From Maratus speciosus (lineage: Eukaryota > Arthropoda > Arachnida > Araneae > Salticidae), in assembly GCA_963932465.1 (NCBI GenBank), contig OZ010799.1, positions 162,436,761 to 162,500,760 on the forward strand: 64,000 bases of DNA. Reading direction: 5' to 3'. Under the pieces are notes generated by a model, which worked only from the letters and a program-made list of their open reading frames with translations, ran no database searches and was not told the DNA's origin. The stretch's first letter is position 1. Each line of letters starts with the position of its first letter. Of this stretch, positions 34,179-45,214 are shown in pieces. Both the position numbers and the translations under genes were made by a program.

Positions 34179-34441
34179 CCCCCTCACTGACAAGCCCGTG
34201 TTAATACGTTCACTAAGCTCCAGGTTTCACTGCAATACAAGCAATATTTAAAGTGATATAATTCTATTGATTTAATGTATTTTTAATACATTAAACAGTG
34301 ATTAATACTTCAAGGATTGCATTCATATTCGTTATTAAGTTTTTTTTATAAAATGTTCAAAGAATAATTTTTTTAGCATTTAAAAGAAAATGCAGAGAAA
34401 ACAACATTACAATTTTGCCCTTTTCCAAGACAGTTGGAGGG
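34179..34441 (-). mobile_element. piggyBac-like TTAA MITE, family 1, reverse copy
   Basis: Reverse complement of the 21481-21744 family: starts CCCCCTCACTGACAAGCC and ends AGACAGTTGGAGG. The right flank is TTAA (34442-34445); the left flank has decayed to ATTT. Confidence 0.9.
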
Positions 34442-34445
34442 TTAA

Positions 34446-34758
34446 TACAAAACACTATCTAAAAGAGAATCTTTCACTGATAACTGGAAATTTCGTATTA
34501 GAAGGTTTTACTTTATTCAATAAAAACAAATATTTCATACATCGAAAGAGACATTGTTATTGGTCGAGACAAAAATCCTTTTAGAAATGTTTTTAACTGA
34601 ACAGATATAATTTAATTATATCATGCTCTTAGGAAATATTTTACGTTTAAAGCAAAATTCCGTAATAAAAAGATTCCATACATGTTTTTAATAAACAGCG
34701 TGCAATAAAGTTATATAAAAATAATAACAGCAAAAAGGAAAAATATTTCGTCTAAGAC
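34446..34758. other. Short unannotated interval between elements
   Basis: AT-rich sequence between the family-1 MITE and the outer fold-back element. A 64-codon open frame here has no recognised motif and starts inside the MITE, so I do not call it. Confidence 0.5.
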
Positions 34759-34956
34759 CAGTGCCATCGAAATACTCAAGCCCAGAAAACACGGGTTGTG
34801 ACGTCATCACTAATCGACCAACTTCTCACTAGTGCTGGAATTCAGACCGGAAAATTTTGAATAGCAATTTTCTTTTATTTTATTTGTGGAATATCTATCA
34901 TCTTATAAAACAATAAGAAATGTTTAAACTTGCTGGTGAGAATTCGGAATCGTTAA

Positions 34957-35688
34957 CCCTTTAGTGCGCAGCTTTGCATATAGGCAAACAACACTGTTTT
35001 GAATTTAATTGATCTTTTTTATTCTCATATATCTAATTCACACCACAAAATTAAATTAGCAATATATGCTTTAATTAAAAAACAGATATTCCGTATTGAA
35101 ATTAAGCGAAATTAACCATTGAAACTTTCTTGTAAAAAGTCAGATTCTCTTAACAACGTAATTTCTAGAACGTATTCTATTATGGGAATTAACCCCTTAA
35201 CGCTCGAATTAAATTACGGTTGAATAATTTAAATTGCTTATTGGCACCACTTTTATGAAAAAGAAATATTCACCTTATTTAATGACAGTAAAAACGATAC
35301 CAATATATACCCAATTTCACTATTTTTTAAAACTGGTGGGAATCAAACAATTTGAGTAAAAGATATAGCACGAGAATATGACGGGAGCGAGAATTAAGGG
35401 GTTAAAGGGTTAAATGTTAAATTATATAAAATAAATAATTATATAAAATAAGGTATTTGGAGACATACTTATTAAAGTATTTACTAATTTGCATTATTTT
35501 AGCGTAAAACAGCCACACGACAGTAGTTTTTACTTGTATTGCAGATGTGCGACAAAAGAAAGGATTGACGTATTATATGAAAAATATATCAATGATTTTT
35601 TTTTTCATTATTTTTCCTCAGTAATAAACCTTTCAGATAATCTTATGTAACTTTTTCAAAGCAAAATACAAAATCGCGCAGTTAAGGG
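34957..35688. mobile_element. piggyBac-like TTAA MITE nested in the hAT-like element
   Basis: TTAA at 34953-34956 and 35689-35692. Left end CCCTTTAGTGCGCAGC; right end in complement CCCTTAACTGCGCGAT. CCCTTT is close to the classic piggyBac end. 732 bp in all, of which 209 bp is a further insertion. Confidence 0.88.
35193..35401. mobile_element. Innermost TTAA MITE of the nest
   Basis: 209 bp with TTAA at 35189-35192 and 35402-35405. Ends are CCCCTTAACGCTCG and, in complement, CCCCTTAATTCTCGCTC. The interior is itself a hairpin with 'attggcaccacttttatgaa', the motif also found in the 23-24 kb MITEs. Confidence 0.87.
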
Positions 35689-35950
35689 TTAAATAAAAAT
35701 TCAGCCAGATGCGGATTACCCAGTGTTGCCGTATTTGGCCGATTTTTTATTGGGCTATTCCAAATTCTCACCAGTAAGTTTAAATTGTCATTGTTGTTTT
35801 AAAAGATGGTAGAAATCCCTCAAATAATTTAAAATAAAATTGCTATTCAAAATTTTCCGGTGTTAGTTCCAGCACTAGTGAGAAGTTGGTCGATTAGTGA
35901 TGACGTCACAACTCGTGTCTTCTGGCCTTGAGTATTTCGATAGCTAAGAC

Positions 35951-36390
35951 ACGTTTTCTTAGCAGTTATGTTTGTATGGCACTCCTTTCGGCGGAATCAT
36001 AAAACAAAATCCGTTTAGACAGGTTCTGTTTTCTGGGATGTTATTGTATTAACATTAACGAATAGAAGGTAATTTTAATTGTCAAAAATGTAAAAAAAAA
36101 TTGTGCATGAAATATCTGCATTTTCCCTTTCGCGCAGAGGTTCTGCGTGACGAGTATTGAAAACTCCTAAAACTGGTGACGTCACGGATATTTCAGGATG
36201 CCTAGGAACATTAGATTAGGTTTATGCAACATTGGAGATAACTGATATACAATGTATTAAAAAAAAATTTCGATTCACATTCGAAAGGTACTATAAATAA
36301 ACTTTTTTGCGAGATTAATTTGGACTATATGTCTTGCAAAAGAGTCAAATTCCTACGAGAAGTGATTTTTCCATTCTGAGAGAAAACGTA
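35951..36390. other. Non-coding interval
   Basis: No gene or repeat structure recognised. Confidence 0.5.
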
Positions 36391-36457
36391 TCAAGGCTGA
36401 GATTCGAACCCAGAACTTTTAGCATCAATTGCCAATGCTCTTCTAATCAGTAAGAAT
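36391..36457 (-). repeat. tRNA-like sequence
   Basis: On the minus strand a perfect B box GGTTCGAATC (36401-36410) follows at tRNA distance a weak A-box region 'gattagaagagcattggc'. The TΨC stem pairs partly ('tctgg gttcgaa'). Likely a tRNA pseudogene or SINE head. Confidence 0.5.
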
Positions 36458-36896
36458 CAGAAAAGATTTAAACTCGTTATAAATTTTTAACTTTTGCAGA
36501 TACTAGAGGGCAGTGTAAATTGCAAAAGCATTTCAAATATAAGAATTAATATTGTGTCGATAAATTATTACTGTCATTAATTTTCCAAAAGTTACAGTTT
36601 TTAAATTTATATGCAGTCTCTAAATTAGTTCACATAAGTTATATTTTGAAATATGTTATACGTTTTCTAACAAGTACAATAGTATGAATTACATTTTTTA
36701 GCCAAATATCAGCAAGGTATCATATCTTGAAATTTATAAAATTTGGAGCTTTTCGGCATTAAAAAACCGGCTGTCTGTTTTTACCGCTAAAAGTTGTCAA
36801 ATTTTATCAAAGCATGTGGGTTGATAAGGGCCATTTTTTGCCCATCAGTCCCTTGATCTGACATACATTTTTTTTCATTAGTATACCTCATACATA

Positions 36897-37049
36897 GCTG
36901 CCAACTTGTACGGATTTTTTATACCACTAAAATTCAAAAGTAAATTTTAGCTAATTGAATCACCGTAATTCAAGAAATTTTAACGTTTAAATAAGTCAAA
37001 AATTTCTATTAGATTTTAGTGGTAAGATAAATCCGTACAAGTTGGCAGC
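36897..37049. mobile_element. Short hairpin MITE
   Basis: A perfect 21-bp inverted repeat (36897-36917 and 37029-37049; core CTGCCAACTTGTACGGATTT) with further pairing inside ('accactaaaat' / 'attttagtggt'). 153 bp. No clear target duplication. Confidence 0.85.
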
Positions 37050-37405
37050 CATGCTCATAACAAATTAGAAAAAATATTATTTTAAATGAAAGTTCTATAA
37101 TTGGTGGAAAAAACATAATATATAATTAAGTAAGTAATTATGTACATTAATGAATATAAAGACTATTGTCATTAGTTTTAATCCATATACTCAATAGTAA
37201 ATACAACACTTAATGCAAAATTAACATGAATGAAGCCTATTACGACTATTATTTCAATATATGAAATATCGAAAATAATCAATAACGGAAAATAAGTACA
37301 GTTTCAGGCACTTTCGGCAATGTGATTTAGATTAGTCTTCCTGTTTGTTTTCTTCACCCCAATCCCTATTGGTCTATCCAGCGTCGGCGTCATATAGTGA
37401 ATGAG

Positions 37406-37589
37406 CGAGGCTAACGAGAAAGACAGGCTACCGCGGTGGTTCTTCTTCTTTTTCTACGGACAACTGGAGTCACGTGATGCTCTTTTCGCACACCTTCATT
37501 GGTGCATTCGAGCATCACGTGACTCCAGCGGTCTGTAAAAAAAAAAGAATCGGACCCACCGCGGTAGCCTGTCTTTCTCGTTAGCCTCG
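37406..37589. repeat. Near-perfect 184-bp palindrome
   Basis: Arms match almost base for base: GAGGCTAACGAGAAAGACAG and its complement at the ends, GCTACCGCGGTGG next, and GGAGTCACGTGATGCTC near the centre. Only the middle and an A/T tract differ. It is GC-richer than its surroundings. ATGAGC occurs just outside both ends (37401-37406 and 37594-37599), which may be a target duplication. Could be a young MITE or a recent inverted duplication. Confidence 0.88.
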
Positions 37590-37699
37590 GTGCATGAGCA
37601 TATTCAAGACTTGATTTTTTAACTTCGGTTGTGGCGGCCAGTAAACCAGAAAGCATGATGCGGAGGCAACCCGCGCACAGCATTCTACGACCCCTGCGT

Positions 37700-38525
37700 C
37701 TACTTTACATTGACAGTACCATTGTGTGATGTTGCTTCGTTCTGTTTTTATATAATAGATTTTCGCGTTTGTGTGTCGTGATCGTAACAGAAATCAATGA
37801 AAAGAATCATCTTCAAGACGTATGTAAAGAGAGCAAAACTGTATATTTAAAATGCTAATCGTTTTCTTTCGACAGTCCATGAGAAGAAACTACTGCATCA
37901 AATTACACCAATCTTTTTTTAAATGAAAGATATTTGGCCACAGATTTGTTATCGTTCATTTGTTTGTTGAAATGTTTTATTAATTAGCCGTAATTTTAAA
38001 TTAAAATTCTACAGTTTCGCATGCGCAGTATATAAGTACAAGTCTGCCTTTGGAGTGACGCGCTGCACATGCGTAAAGATGCTCGCTCAGTTGAACTATC
38101 ACATCACAGGTCATGTTGTTTTAAGTTCGTCTGCTATTCGGATGTTACTGTAAACTAGCTTTTCATTCTTTCACAAAGTTAATATTACTTGGCTCTTTCA
38201 ACATTATTAACAATTAAAAAATGTATTGTGCTTATATTGAGAGCTAGATACAATTTATTTCGGGGGTGTCATATTATTTTGTTCATATTACACAAAGAAG
38301 ATAAACACAGTGATTTGGGACTAAAAGTTATGGACTGTGATCCGATTTATGAATTGCCAATAGTTAGACACGAAGAAAACTAGCATATTAAGTTGTACCT
38401 ACTTCTTTGAAAAAACAAGGTATAAATATTAAAACGCAAAACTATTTCTGTGAGATCAGAACTCAAATTCAAGACATTCGTATACGCGAACTGTTTCTCG
38501 AACCTCTTCAATTTAGAAGGCAGTT
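37700..38525. other. Interval with possible promoter-like stretch, no gene recognised
   Basis: At 38020-38036 the sequence reads GCATGCGCAG directly followed by TATATAAG: an NRF1-like site (a factor well known in animal promoters) beside a TATA-like box. A second 'acatgcgta' lies at 38068. The only frame downstream (38189-38383, 64 codons) has no known motif. This is weak evidence for a promoter. Confidence 0.25.
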
Positions 38526-38529
38526 AAAG

Positions 38530-38606
38530 AAGTTCCAGTTAGCGTAGCGGGTTAACGCAGCACTTTATAGCTCTGAATAGTCCGCAGGTTCGAACCAAAG
38601 CATGGC
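38530..38606 (+). repeat. tRNA-like sequence
   Basis: A-box-like TTAGCGTAGCGGGTTAACGC (38539-38558) and a perfect palindromic B box GGTTCGAACC (38587-38596), 29 bases between them, within the tRNA range. The 5' and 3' ends do not form a good acceptor stem. Likely pseudogene or SINE head. Confidence 0.55.
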
Positions 38607-38879
38607 AAAATGTGTAACATTTTTGTCGGTAATTCATTTCAGTAATGACATATTTTATTAGGAAGAGAAGTTATAGGATTTTTATTTTATTATTATTATT
38701 ATTTGAATGTTTTATAATTAAATAAAATTTAACACTCAATAATATTTTGAAAAGATAATGATTTTATATTTAAAATATTTAATCTAAAATATTTTGCACA
38801 TAATTATCTATTAAATAAATTGAGCTGATCTAAATATTTCATTATATTTTCTGACCATTATCAAGAATATATATATATG

Positions 38880-39590
38880 TGTGGAACTGACTGCAATTGA
38901 CATTTGATGATAAATGCCTTTTTATTGATGACTCGATGGTGTAGAAATAACACGATTTAATATATGGAGTAAGTTATGACTTATATTTACAGGACACATA
39001 CAAATTATTTACAGGTTTTAAGGGGATAAAAGGGGCTTTTTGTTGCAATCTACCGGCCTTCAATACTTCGGCGCGCTATCGGAGTCTGACTGGACGTCTT
39101 CCCAGATCAGCCCGCAAAACAACTCTGAAGTTAATTTTAATCTTCCGTTCTCAGGCTAGAGATGCCAAAATCACTAAGTCATCAGGTTTATTGACTTTTG
39201 AAATTGCAGCTTTATCAGTTCTCATGAGAATTAGATGCACCCTCTTACTGCGGTCAGGATGTGGTAAGGATGTTTTGGAAAGCGCAAGTGACGGCTGGAT
39301 TTTCACCGGCCGATCCCCCATGTGGAATTGACTGCAATTGACCTTTGGTGATAAATACTTTTCACTGATGGTTCGATGGTGTAGAAATAACATAATTTAA
39401 TATCTGAGCAAGTTATGACTTATATTTACAGGACACATACCAAATGATGCCAAAATCACTAAGTCATCAGGTTTATTGTCTTTCGAAATTGCAAGCTTTG
39501 TCAGTTCTCCTGAGAATTAGCTGCACCCTCTTACTGCGGTCAGGATGTGGTCAGGATGTTTTGGAAAGCGCAAGCCACATCCACATATGT
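38880..39590. repeat. Tandem direct duplication, ~440-bp unit
   Basis: Copy 1 (38880-39320) and copy 2 (39321-39585) both start 'tgtggaaytgactgcaattg' and share 'tggtgtagaaataac', 'gacttatatttacaggacac', 'caaaatcactaagtcatcag' and 'ctcttactgcggtcaggatg'. Copy 2 lacks about 155 bp present in copy 1 (about 39008-39162). No coding assignment. Confidence 0.88.
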
Positions 39591-39639
39591 GTGTGTGTGT
39601 CAGAAAGAACAGTTTGTCATTCATCTGCGTAAAAAATAA

Positions 39640-41645
39640 AATGGAAAGAAAAAAAAATATTTGTATAAGAGCTATAAAAGAAATTACCTTGATATCCAGG
39701 TTTAAAATTTAAATAATTTATAAAAATGTAAAATAAAATTCAAGTAATAAAGAAAATTATTATAAATCATTAGCTGCATCAAGTTTCAATTTTAGGTTTT
39801 TAGATAATGAGACAGATAAAAATAAAATTCAAGTCAGTTTTTAATGCCCGTGTAGTTTTAATAAAAAAATAAATGAATGAAAATGGATATTGTTATTTTA
39901 AAAAATGAGGTATTGATAAATTTATATTAGGTTGCTTATGTGTGGTGTCGTCGGCAGTATTCTTTGACGTAAGATCTCTTATTGTTACTACAGGAAAAGA
40001 AATAGCCATATTTCGAGCCCAAAGCAAACGAAATGCATATGATCAGCATTTAAAGCACAACTTAAAACCATTCTGTAGATCGTAGTTTTTAGAACTTTTA
40101 AGTATCGACATAAACTTTTGTGTCAGAAAAGGAACGAAAATCACTATTTGTTTTTCGCCACGTTTTACAACAATCACACTGACTTGCAGGAATTATTTAT
40201 TATTAAATTTTTCAATAAATATTTACAACAACAGTTTTAGAACATAACATTGATATCCGAATTACGTAAATATTTCTTGAGACCAACAAAACAAATCTGA
40301 ACACGATCTGATAGCAGTGCTGAACTGATACTCGTCTTGATAAGTCTATGTTACTCGCACGAAATATATTTTTCTCTAATTTGTAGAAGCGCGCACAGTA
40401 CCAAAATAAAATAATGCTCATATGAAAGCTTATAAAGAGTATTATCATTGCAAGTCAAAATTGATTTGATTCATGGAACGCTTCTTAAAGTAAAAAGTAA
40501 TTCAAAGATGAAAAAAATGACAAAAATGTAGGAAAAAGCCAAAACACTCTATTTTCGGGCTATAATTTCTATCACTTAATATTTTATTTAGAACGTAAAT
40601 CTTATATTATAAAAAATAAATATCTTTAAGTATACAAAAACATCGGAAACCGATATTTTTTTTTGATGGTATGATGGGCAAAAAATAGCCCTTATCAACC
40701 CACCTTCCTTTAAAGTAAGATAACTCAGTGAGTTCTGTTCTTAAAAGAGTGAGATTTTTATGTGCGTACTAACCAGCGTATGGAGAATCACTTTCTAAAT
40801 ATGACGTATTGGAAAAGTGTAAACATAAAAAAGTAAGTTTTCGAAAATTAATAGCAGGACTATTTCTTCAACGTAATCTTAATTACTACCTTATTTAAAC
40901 ACTTTTGAAAATTATATTGCTCACATAACTCCAAGTAATAAAAAATTAAAGCGCGTTTCAATAGTTTTGAGACGCTCTGTATAATAAAAGAATATATGTG
41001 ACAGTAAAGATAATGTTATGAGTATGGAGAAATCTACATAAACCTTATTTTAAAATGAGAAATTAATTCTTATTATCAGCCATCCTGGAACATAAAAAAG
41101 TATGTGAATAAAATATAAAATCTTGTTTTTTTCGCATTTCAGATTTGCTTGCAAAATTGCGAAAAAATAATTAAGGAAACTTTTATCGAGGTGCGCTTCG
41201 GAAATTCACTAATAAAGAAAAATAAATAAAGTGTTACCGAAGAAGAGAAAATTTTGCATCATAGAAGATAAAAAATGTTTGCAACGTGAAAACAAATTTC
41301 AAGCAAAGATGAGTTTTAGCTATTTTTTATTCTTATCAAGAAGTTATTTGTTTCCTCTTTCGTTTAATAGTTTAGAAAATGTTTTTGAAGTGTTTTATGG
41401 AGCAATTTTTATGGATATAATGATTTTATGCGATACAGATATATATATACAAGGAGAATAAAAATGAAGGGATCAAGTTCGTAGGATTATATTTCATTAA
41501 ATCTATATTGTATACGAATTACAAAAAGAAGTCGAATCTGCAGTCGCCAAGCTTGGGCGATAAAGTTTGCCAATTGGGGATATCTTGTCAATTTATATTT
41601 GCATATTTTATTGGAACCTTATATTTATTTATTTGACATCAAAGC
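39640..41645. other. Non-coding AT-rich interval
   Basis: One dispersed fragment, 'atgatgggcaaaaaatagcc' plus 'cttatcaaccca' (about 40670), repeats in complement near 36815. 'gttttgagacgctctgta' near 40965 looks like a lone mariner-type end with no partner found. No gene seen. Confidence 0.5.
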
Positions 41646-41653
41646 GCATTGTA

Positions 41654-42709
41654 CAGTCGTGGAAAAAAGGAAACACCCCCTACTAACTCCTCAACAAATT
41701 ATCGTAGATAAACGTTACTGGTACCGAACGATTGGAAATAAAGTCTACTTTTAAATGATGTATATAAAATTTGCTTAGGGGACCATCTACATATTAAAAC
41801 GAACCATAACTTTGTTTTTTTTTCCAATAGAAGTACACAGTTCTGACAGCATAAATGAACTCTACACCCTTCAATTAGCCGCAAAACAAATTTTTAAGCA
41901 ATTCGTACCATGAGTTTCCGAGAAATTATTTATTTTAAAACGAGCGTATTTTAAGGGCTGTATTCAAATTGAAGTTCTGTACTTGATTGTTAACCGAGAG
42001 AGCCCCCTTCTTGATCAAAGCACATGAAGCGCCACTCAAGGAGTCAATGAAGCCTGTTAGATTACAGGATAGCAGAATAAATTTCAAAATATCTACTCAC
42101 TTCTATCATAGACGTTCCCTTAAACCATCATTTTGCCGTTTTTTAGGCATTATTTGAAAACTACTTGGAAGAAAAATGTGAAATTTTGGATTTGAATAAA
42201 GCAGGACTTAATAAATCTAAATCCATCAAAAAAAATGTAGGTTGCAATTCATAATTTTTTCGAATATTAATTTCATAATTCATAATTCATATGATAAAAT
42301 TATAAAGATTGCAAATTCAGCGTATTTATGTTTGGGTATATTAGTATTATTGCTACAAAAAAATTAGCACATTAGGAGCATAATTCCAGAAGATATAAAT
42401 AAAAATATGAAAATGCAATTTAACATTACAAGCACTAAATTTTGAATGTTTATAATTCAAAAACTAGTCATTCAAATGACTTGAAATTCGGGGTCTAGGC
42501 ATAGTTTGGACCGAAGATTTGAAATATTGCGTTAAAATTGGGTATTGCCATTGAAAAAAATGAAGTTTGGATTCTTTTTATTATGTAGATGGCCCCCTAA
42601 TAAAAAACTATATACATCATTTAAAAGTAGACTTTATTTCCAATCGTTCGGTACCAGTAACTTTTGTCTACGATAATTTGTTGAGGAGTTATTTTTTTTT
42701 CCACGACTG
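41654..42709. mobile_element. Non-autonomous Tc1-like element with ~130-bp inverted ends
   Basis: TA-flanked (41652-41653, 42710-42711). Ends start CAGTCGTGGAAAAAA and, in complement, CAGTCGTGGAAAAAAAA. Pairing continues through 'aactcctcaacaaattatcg', 'tactggtaccgaacgattgg', 'ttttaaatgatgtatata' and 'ccatctacat'. The 1,056-bp interior has no transposase motif. Confidence 0.9.
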
Positions 42710-42711
42710 TA

Positions 42712-43650
42712 CATTGATGTAGCAAGAGATTGTTGTTTGTTCCAAAGTGTTAAAAAATTAAAAAATTAAATTCTTGAAAGTTACTTTAAATGATCATAAA
42801 AACTGTAAATTTAGATTGTTTTAAGTTTCGTTTTTATATGAAAATACGTATTTTGCATTATTTCTGAAATAGAGATAGCAAAATTTAAAATTACGTATTA
42901 TTTAGATGCAAAAATGTTTGCGATTGAAATAAAATCGTTAGTGCTTTATAATATAGATTACATTTAATTATAACTATGTGCGTAATGCTCTATAATATTT
43001 TTCGAGATAAATTTATTTTCCAGACTTATTTAATGGAATGAAATTCTTTTAAAATTTTGGAATTACTTGCGAAAAGCTGTACAATCTGCACAAAAAAAGA
43101 AAGAATTTCTAGTTTGAAATAATACTTCTATACTCATTGGAATTCTAAGGGAGTCCGCACCTTCTTATACTAAGGTTTACCCTTAAATTACCATTAAATG
43201 ATTCTATTCTAATACTCTATTCACACCACTATATTTTAAAAGTAAACATTTTAGTAATTTTCTCTTGCACGTTTTGTCTAATTACAAGTAAGATTTTTTT
43301 TTGTTTTTTTAAAAAGAAAAATAGGTGGTGCCAAGGAAATAAATTTGGTAAGAGAACAAATGCCGGCATAGTTTCATTAAGGGTTTAAATGTACCTCTTT
43401 TACTTTCAAACATATCATTTAGATGGAAGCTAAATATATATGGGCACACAATAAAATGTCCTAAATATATTTTTATTTTGTTTGTTTCGTCCGAAGTTAT
43501 TACTAGAGTCGGTATATAAACTTCTTCGTTTTCGTACTCCTATAAGAAAAATATAATTTTTTTCTGATGTAACAAATGTAAAAAGTATATTCCAAAATTA
43601 GTTTCTTTTTTGCGAGCTCGTACAAGACAATTTTCATAAACTCGTAATGA
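42712..43650. other. Non-coding interval with possible hairpin unit
   Basis: Between about 43165 and 43395 'attcacaccactatatttta' loosely pairs with 'taggtggtgccaagg', another relative of the GCACCACTT group. The flanks contain TTAA (43171) and 'attaagggttt' (43376). No gene seen. Confidence 0.45.
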
Positions 43651-43652
43651 AA

Positions 43653-43683
43653 AAAAACTAGTATGTTGTGGCCATCACAAAAC
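43653..43683. repeat. 31-bp direct repeat, left copy
   Basis: Identical to 43976-44006; core 'ctagtatgttgtggccatca'. The two copies flank 292 bp containing a tRNA-like sequence. Confidence 0.95.
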
Positions 43684-43750
43684 GATTGGGGTTGAACCCA
43701 GCACCTCCCGTCAACAGCTTCGAGAGCAGAACCTCTCGGCCACTGGTGGG
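43684..43750 (-). repeat. tRNA-Ser-like sequence
   Basis: The minus strand has A box TGGCCGAGAGGTTCTG (complement of 43727-43742) and a B box region GGGTTCAACCCC (complement of 43688-43699). A longer middle consistent with the class II variable arm of Ser tRNAs lies between. 'gtggccgag' is typical of tRNA-Ser. The acceptor stem is poor, so it is likely a pseudogene or SINE part. Confidence 0.6.
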
Positions 43751-43975
43751 GCGGAAGTTAGAGGGAGGTGTTAATAGAATTACTGCGCTGCTAGAACGAT
43801 AAATGTAGTACGCTTTTTTAAAAAGAGCTCTGCCTTAAATTCTACTGGTCCTAAAAACTCGAAAATTACACAGCCAGGTGCAGGAAAAATTCTCCTTTCA
43901 GAAATTCCTAAAATTATTTTTATACTGTTGTAAATAGTTGAAAAATCCATTTATAAAATCTCTTTTATTTCCGTT

Positions 43976-44006
43976 AAAAACTAGTATGTTGTGGCCATCA
44001 CAAAAC
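43976..44006. repeat. 31-bp direct repeat, right copy
   Basis: Perfect match to 43653-43683, 323 bp away. Confidence 0.95.
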
Positions 44007-44079
44007 TTTCTTCTATATAAATCACGTCAAATAAATCATTTAAATAGTACAAGAAATTACATCCATTTAGCACCCACTC

Positions 44080-45015
44080 ATATCAAAGTATATCTGAATT
44101 TGAATTTTGATGAAAATTCGCGCATTAGTTTTTGAGATAGAGCTGTAGGGGACATTCTGAAACATGCAGTATAGCAGCGATACCTGTTGAGCGATTTGCA
44201 CCAAAACACAAACAGCACTAATTTATATCCAGGTATACCGGAATCTGAAGTTTGTTGAAAATCCAAGCATTAGTTCTTGAGATAGAGCTATTGCGGATAT
44301 CACAAAAAATGCAACATAGCAGCGCCACCTGTTGAGTGATTTACACCAAAAGCTAGAAAACGTCAGTTCATGTCAAGGACAAACTGAATCTGAAGTTTGA
44401 TGAAAATCCGTGCATTAGTTCTGGATATTGAGCTTTTGTGGAAATCGTGAAAAATCCTGCATAGCAGCACCACCTGTTGAGCGATTTACACCTAAACATA
44501 AACAGCACTAATTCATATCAGGGTATACCTGAATCTGAAATTTGTTGAAAACTCAAGCAGTAGTTCTTGAGATGGAGCTATTGCGGAAATCATAAAAAAT
44601 GCAGCATAGCAGTGCCACCTGTTGAGAGATTTACACCAAAAGGTGCAAAACGTAAAATTATGTCAAAGACTAACAGAATCTTAAGTTTAATGAAAATCCG
44701 CGCATTATTTCATGAGATAGAGCTATTACGAAAATCGTGTAAATGCTGCAAAATGCAGCGCCATCTGTTGGGCGATTTACACCAAAACGTTACCAGCACC
44801 AATTCATATCAAGGAGTAACTGAATGTGAAGTTTGATGAAAATTCATGCATTATTTCTTGAGATAGAGCTATTGCAGAAATCGCGAAAAATGCAGCATAG
44901 CAGCGCCACCTGTTGGGAGATTAACACCAAACAGTACTCAGCACCAACATATATTAGGGACTACTTGAATATAAATTTTTATTAAATTCCGTGAATTAGT
45001 TCTTGAGATAGACCG
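44080..45015. repeat. Tandem array, ~146-bp unit, about 6 copies
   Basis: 'gcatagcagcgccacctgtt' or close forms recur at about 44165, 44311, 44456, 44600, 44750 and 44890. They alternate with 'cttgagatagagctattgcg' and 'tctgaagtttgatgaaaat'. The unit is unrelated to the 153-bp unit at 8-9 kb, yet the array ends in the same tail. Confidence 0.92.
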
Positions 45016-45035
45016 CCCACAATATTTGTGTCACA

Positions 45036-45090
45036 TACAGACAGGCAGACAGTCTCACAGACTCACAGACAGACAGACTCACAGACAGAC
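45036..45090. repeat. (CAGA)-rich microsatellite
   Basis: CAGA/CTCA units between the array and the conserved tail, equivalent to 9023-9093. Confidence 0.92.
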
Positions 45091-45214
45091 AATTTGTGAA
45101 AACATGTTTTTTGGAATCTTTGTTCTCTAAAACGTGTAAATCCGTCGAAAACCGGGAGTCGAAATTTTTTACGAATCCAATACTTTCTTCTTGTAAAGAG
45201 AGAAGAAAGTAAAA
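45091..45214. repeat. Conserved tail and hairpin of array element, copy B
   Basis: Matches 9094-9217: 'aacatgttttttggaatct', 'aaatccgtcgaaaaccggg', then the stem TACTTTCTTCT (45181-45191) with 45201-45211. The loop differs, the stem is conserved. Confidence 0.9.

Larger units (their letters stand above)
34759..35943. mobile_element. hAT-like fold-back element hosting nested MITEs
   Basis: Arms of about 190 bp (34759-34952 and about 35755-35943) are inverted copies sharing 'gacgtcatcactaatcgacc', 'aacttctcactagtgctgg' and 'ttgctattcaaaattttc'. The left end starts CAGTGCCATCG; the right end lacks the matching GCACT. The 7-base CTAAGAC stands outside both ends (34752-34758, 35944-35950), with the eighth base differing. 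CAGTG start and about 8-bp duplication suggest hAT. Confidence 0.7.

Noticed and set aside
38880..39590. Possible long terminal repeats from the duplicated 440-bp unit
   Set aside because: The copies are adjacent in tandem with no interior, primer site or polypurine tract visible.
43684..43750. Functional tRNA-Ser gene
   Set aside because: A and B boxes are good but the acceptor stem does not pair and the unit lies between 31-bp direct repeats.
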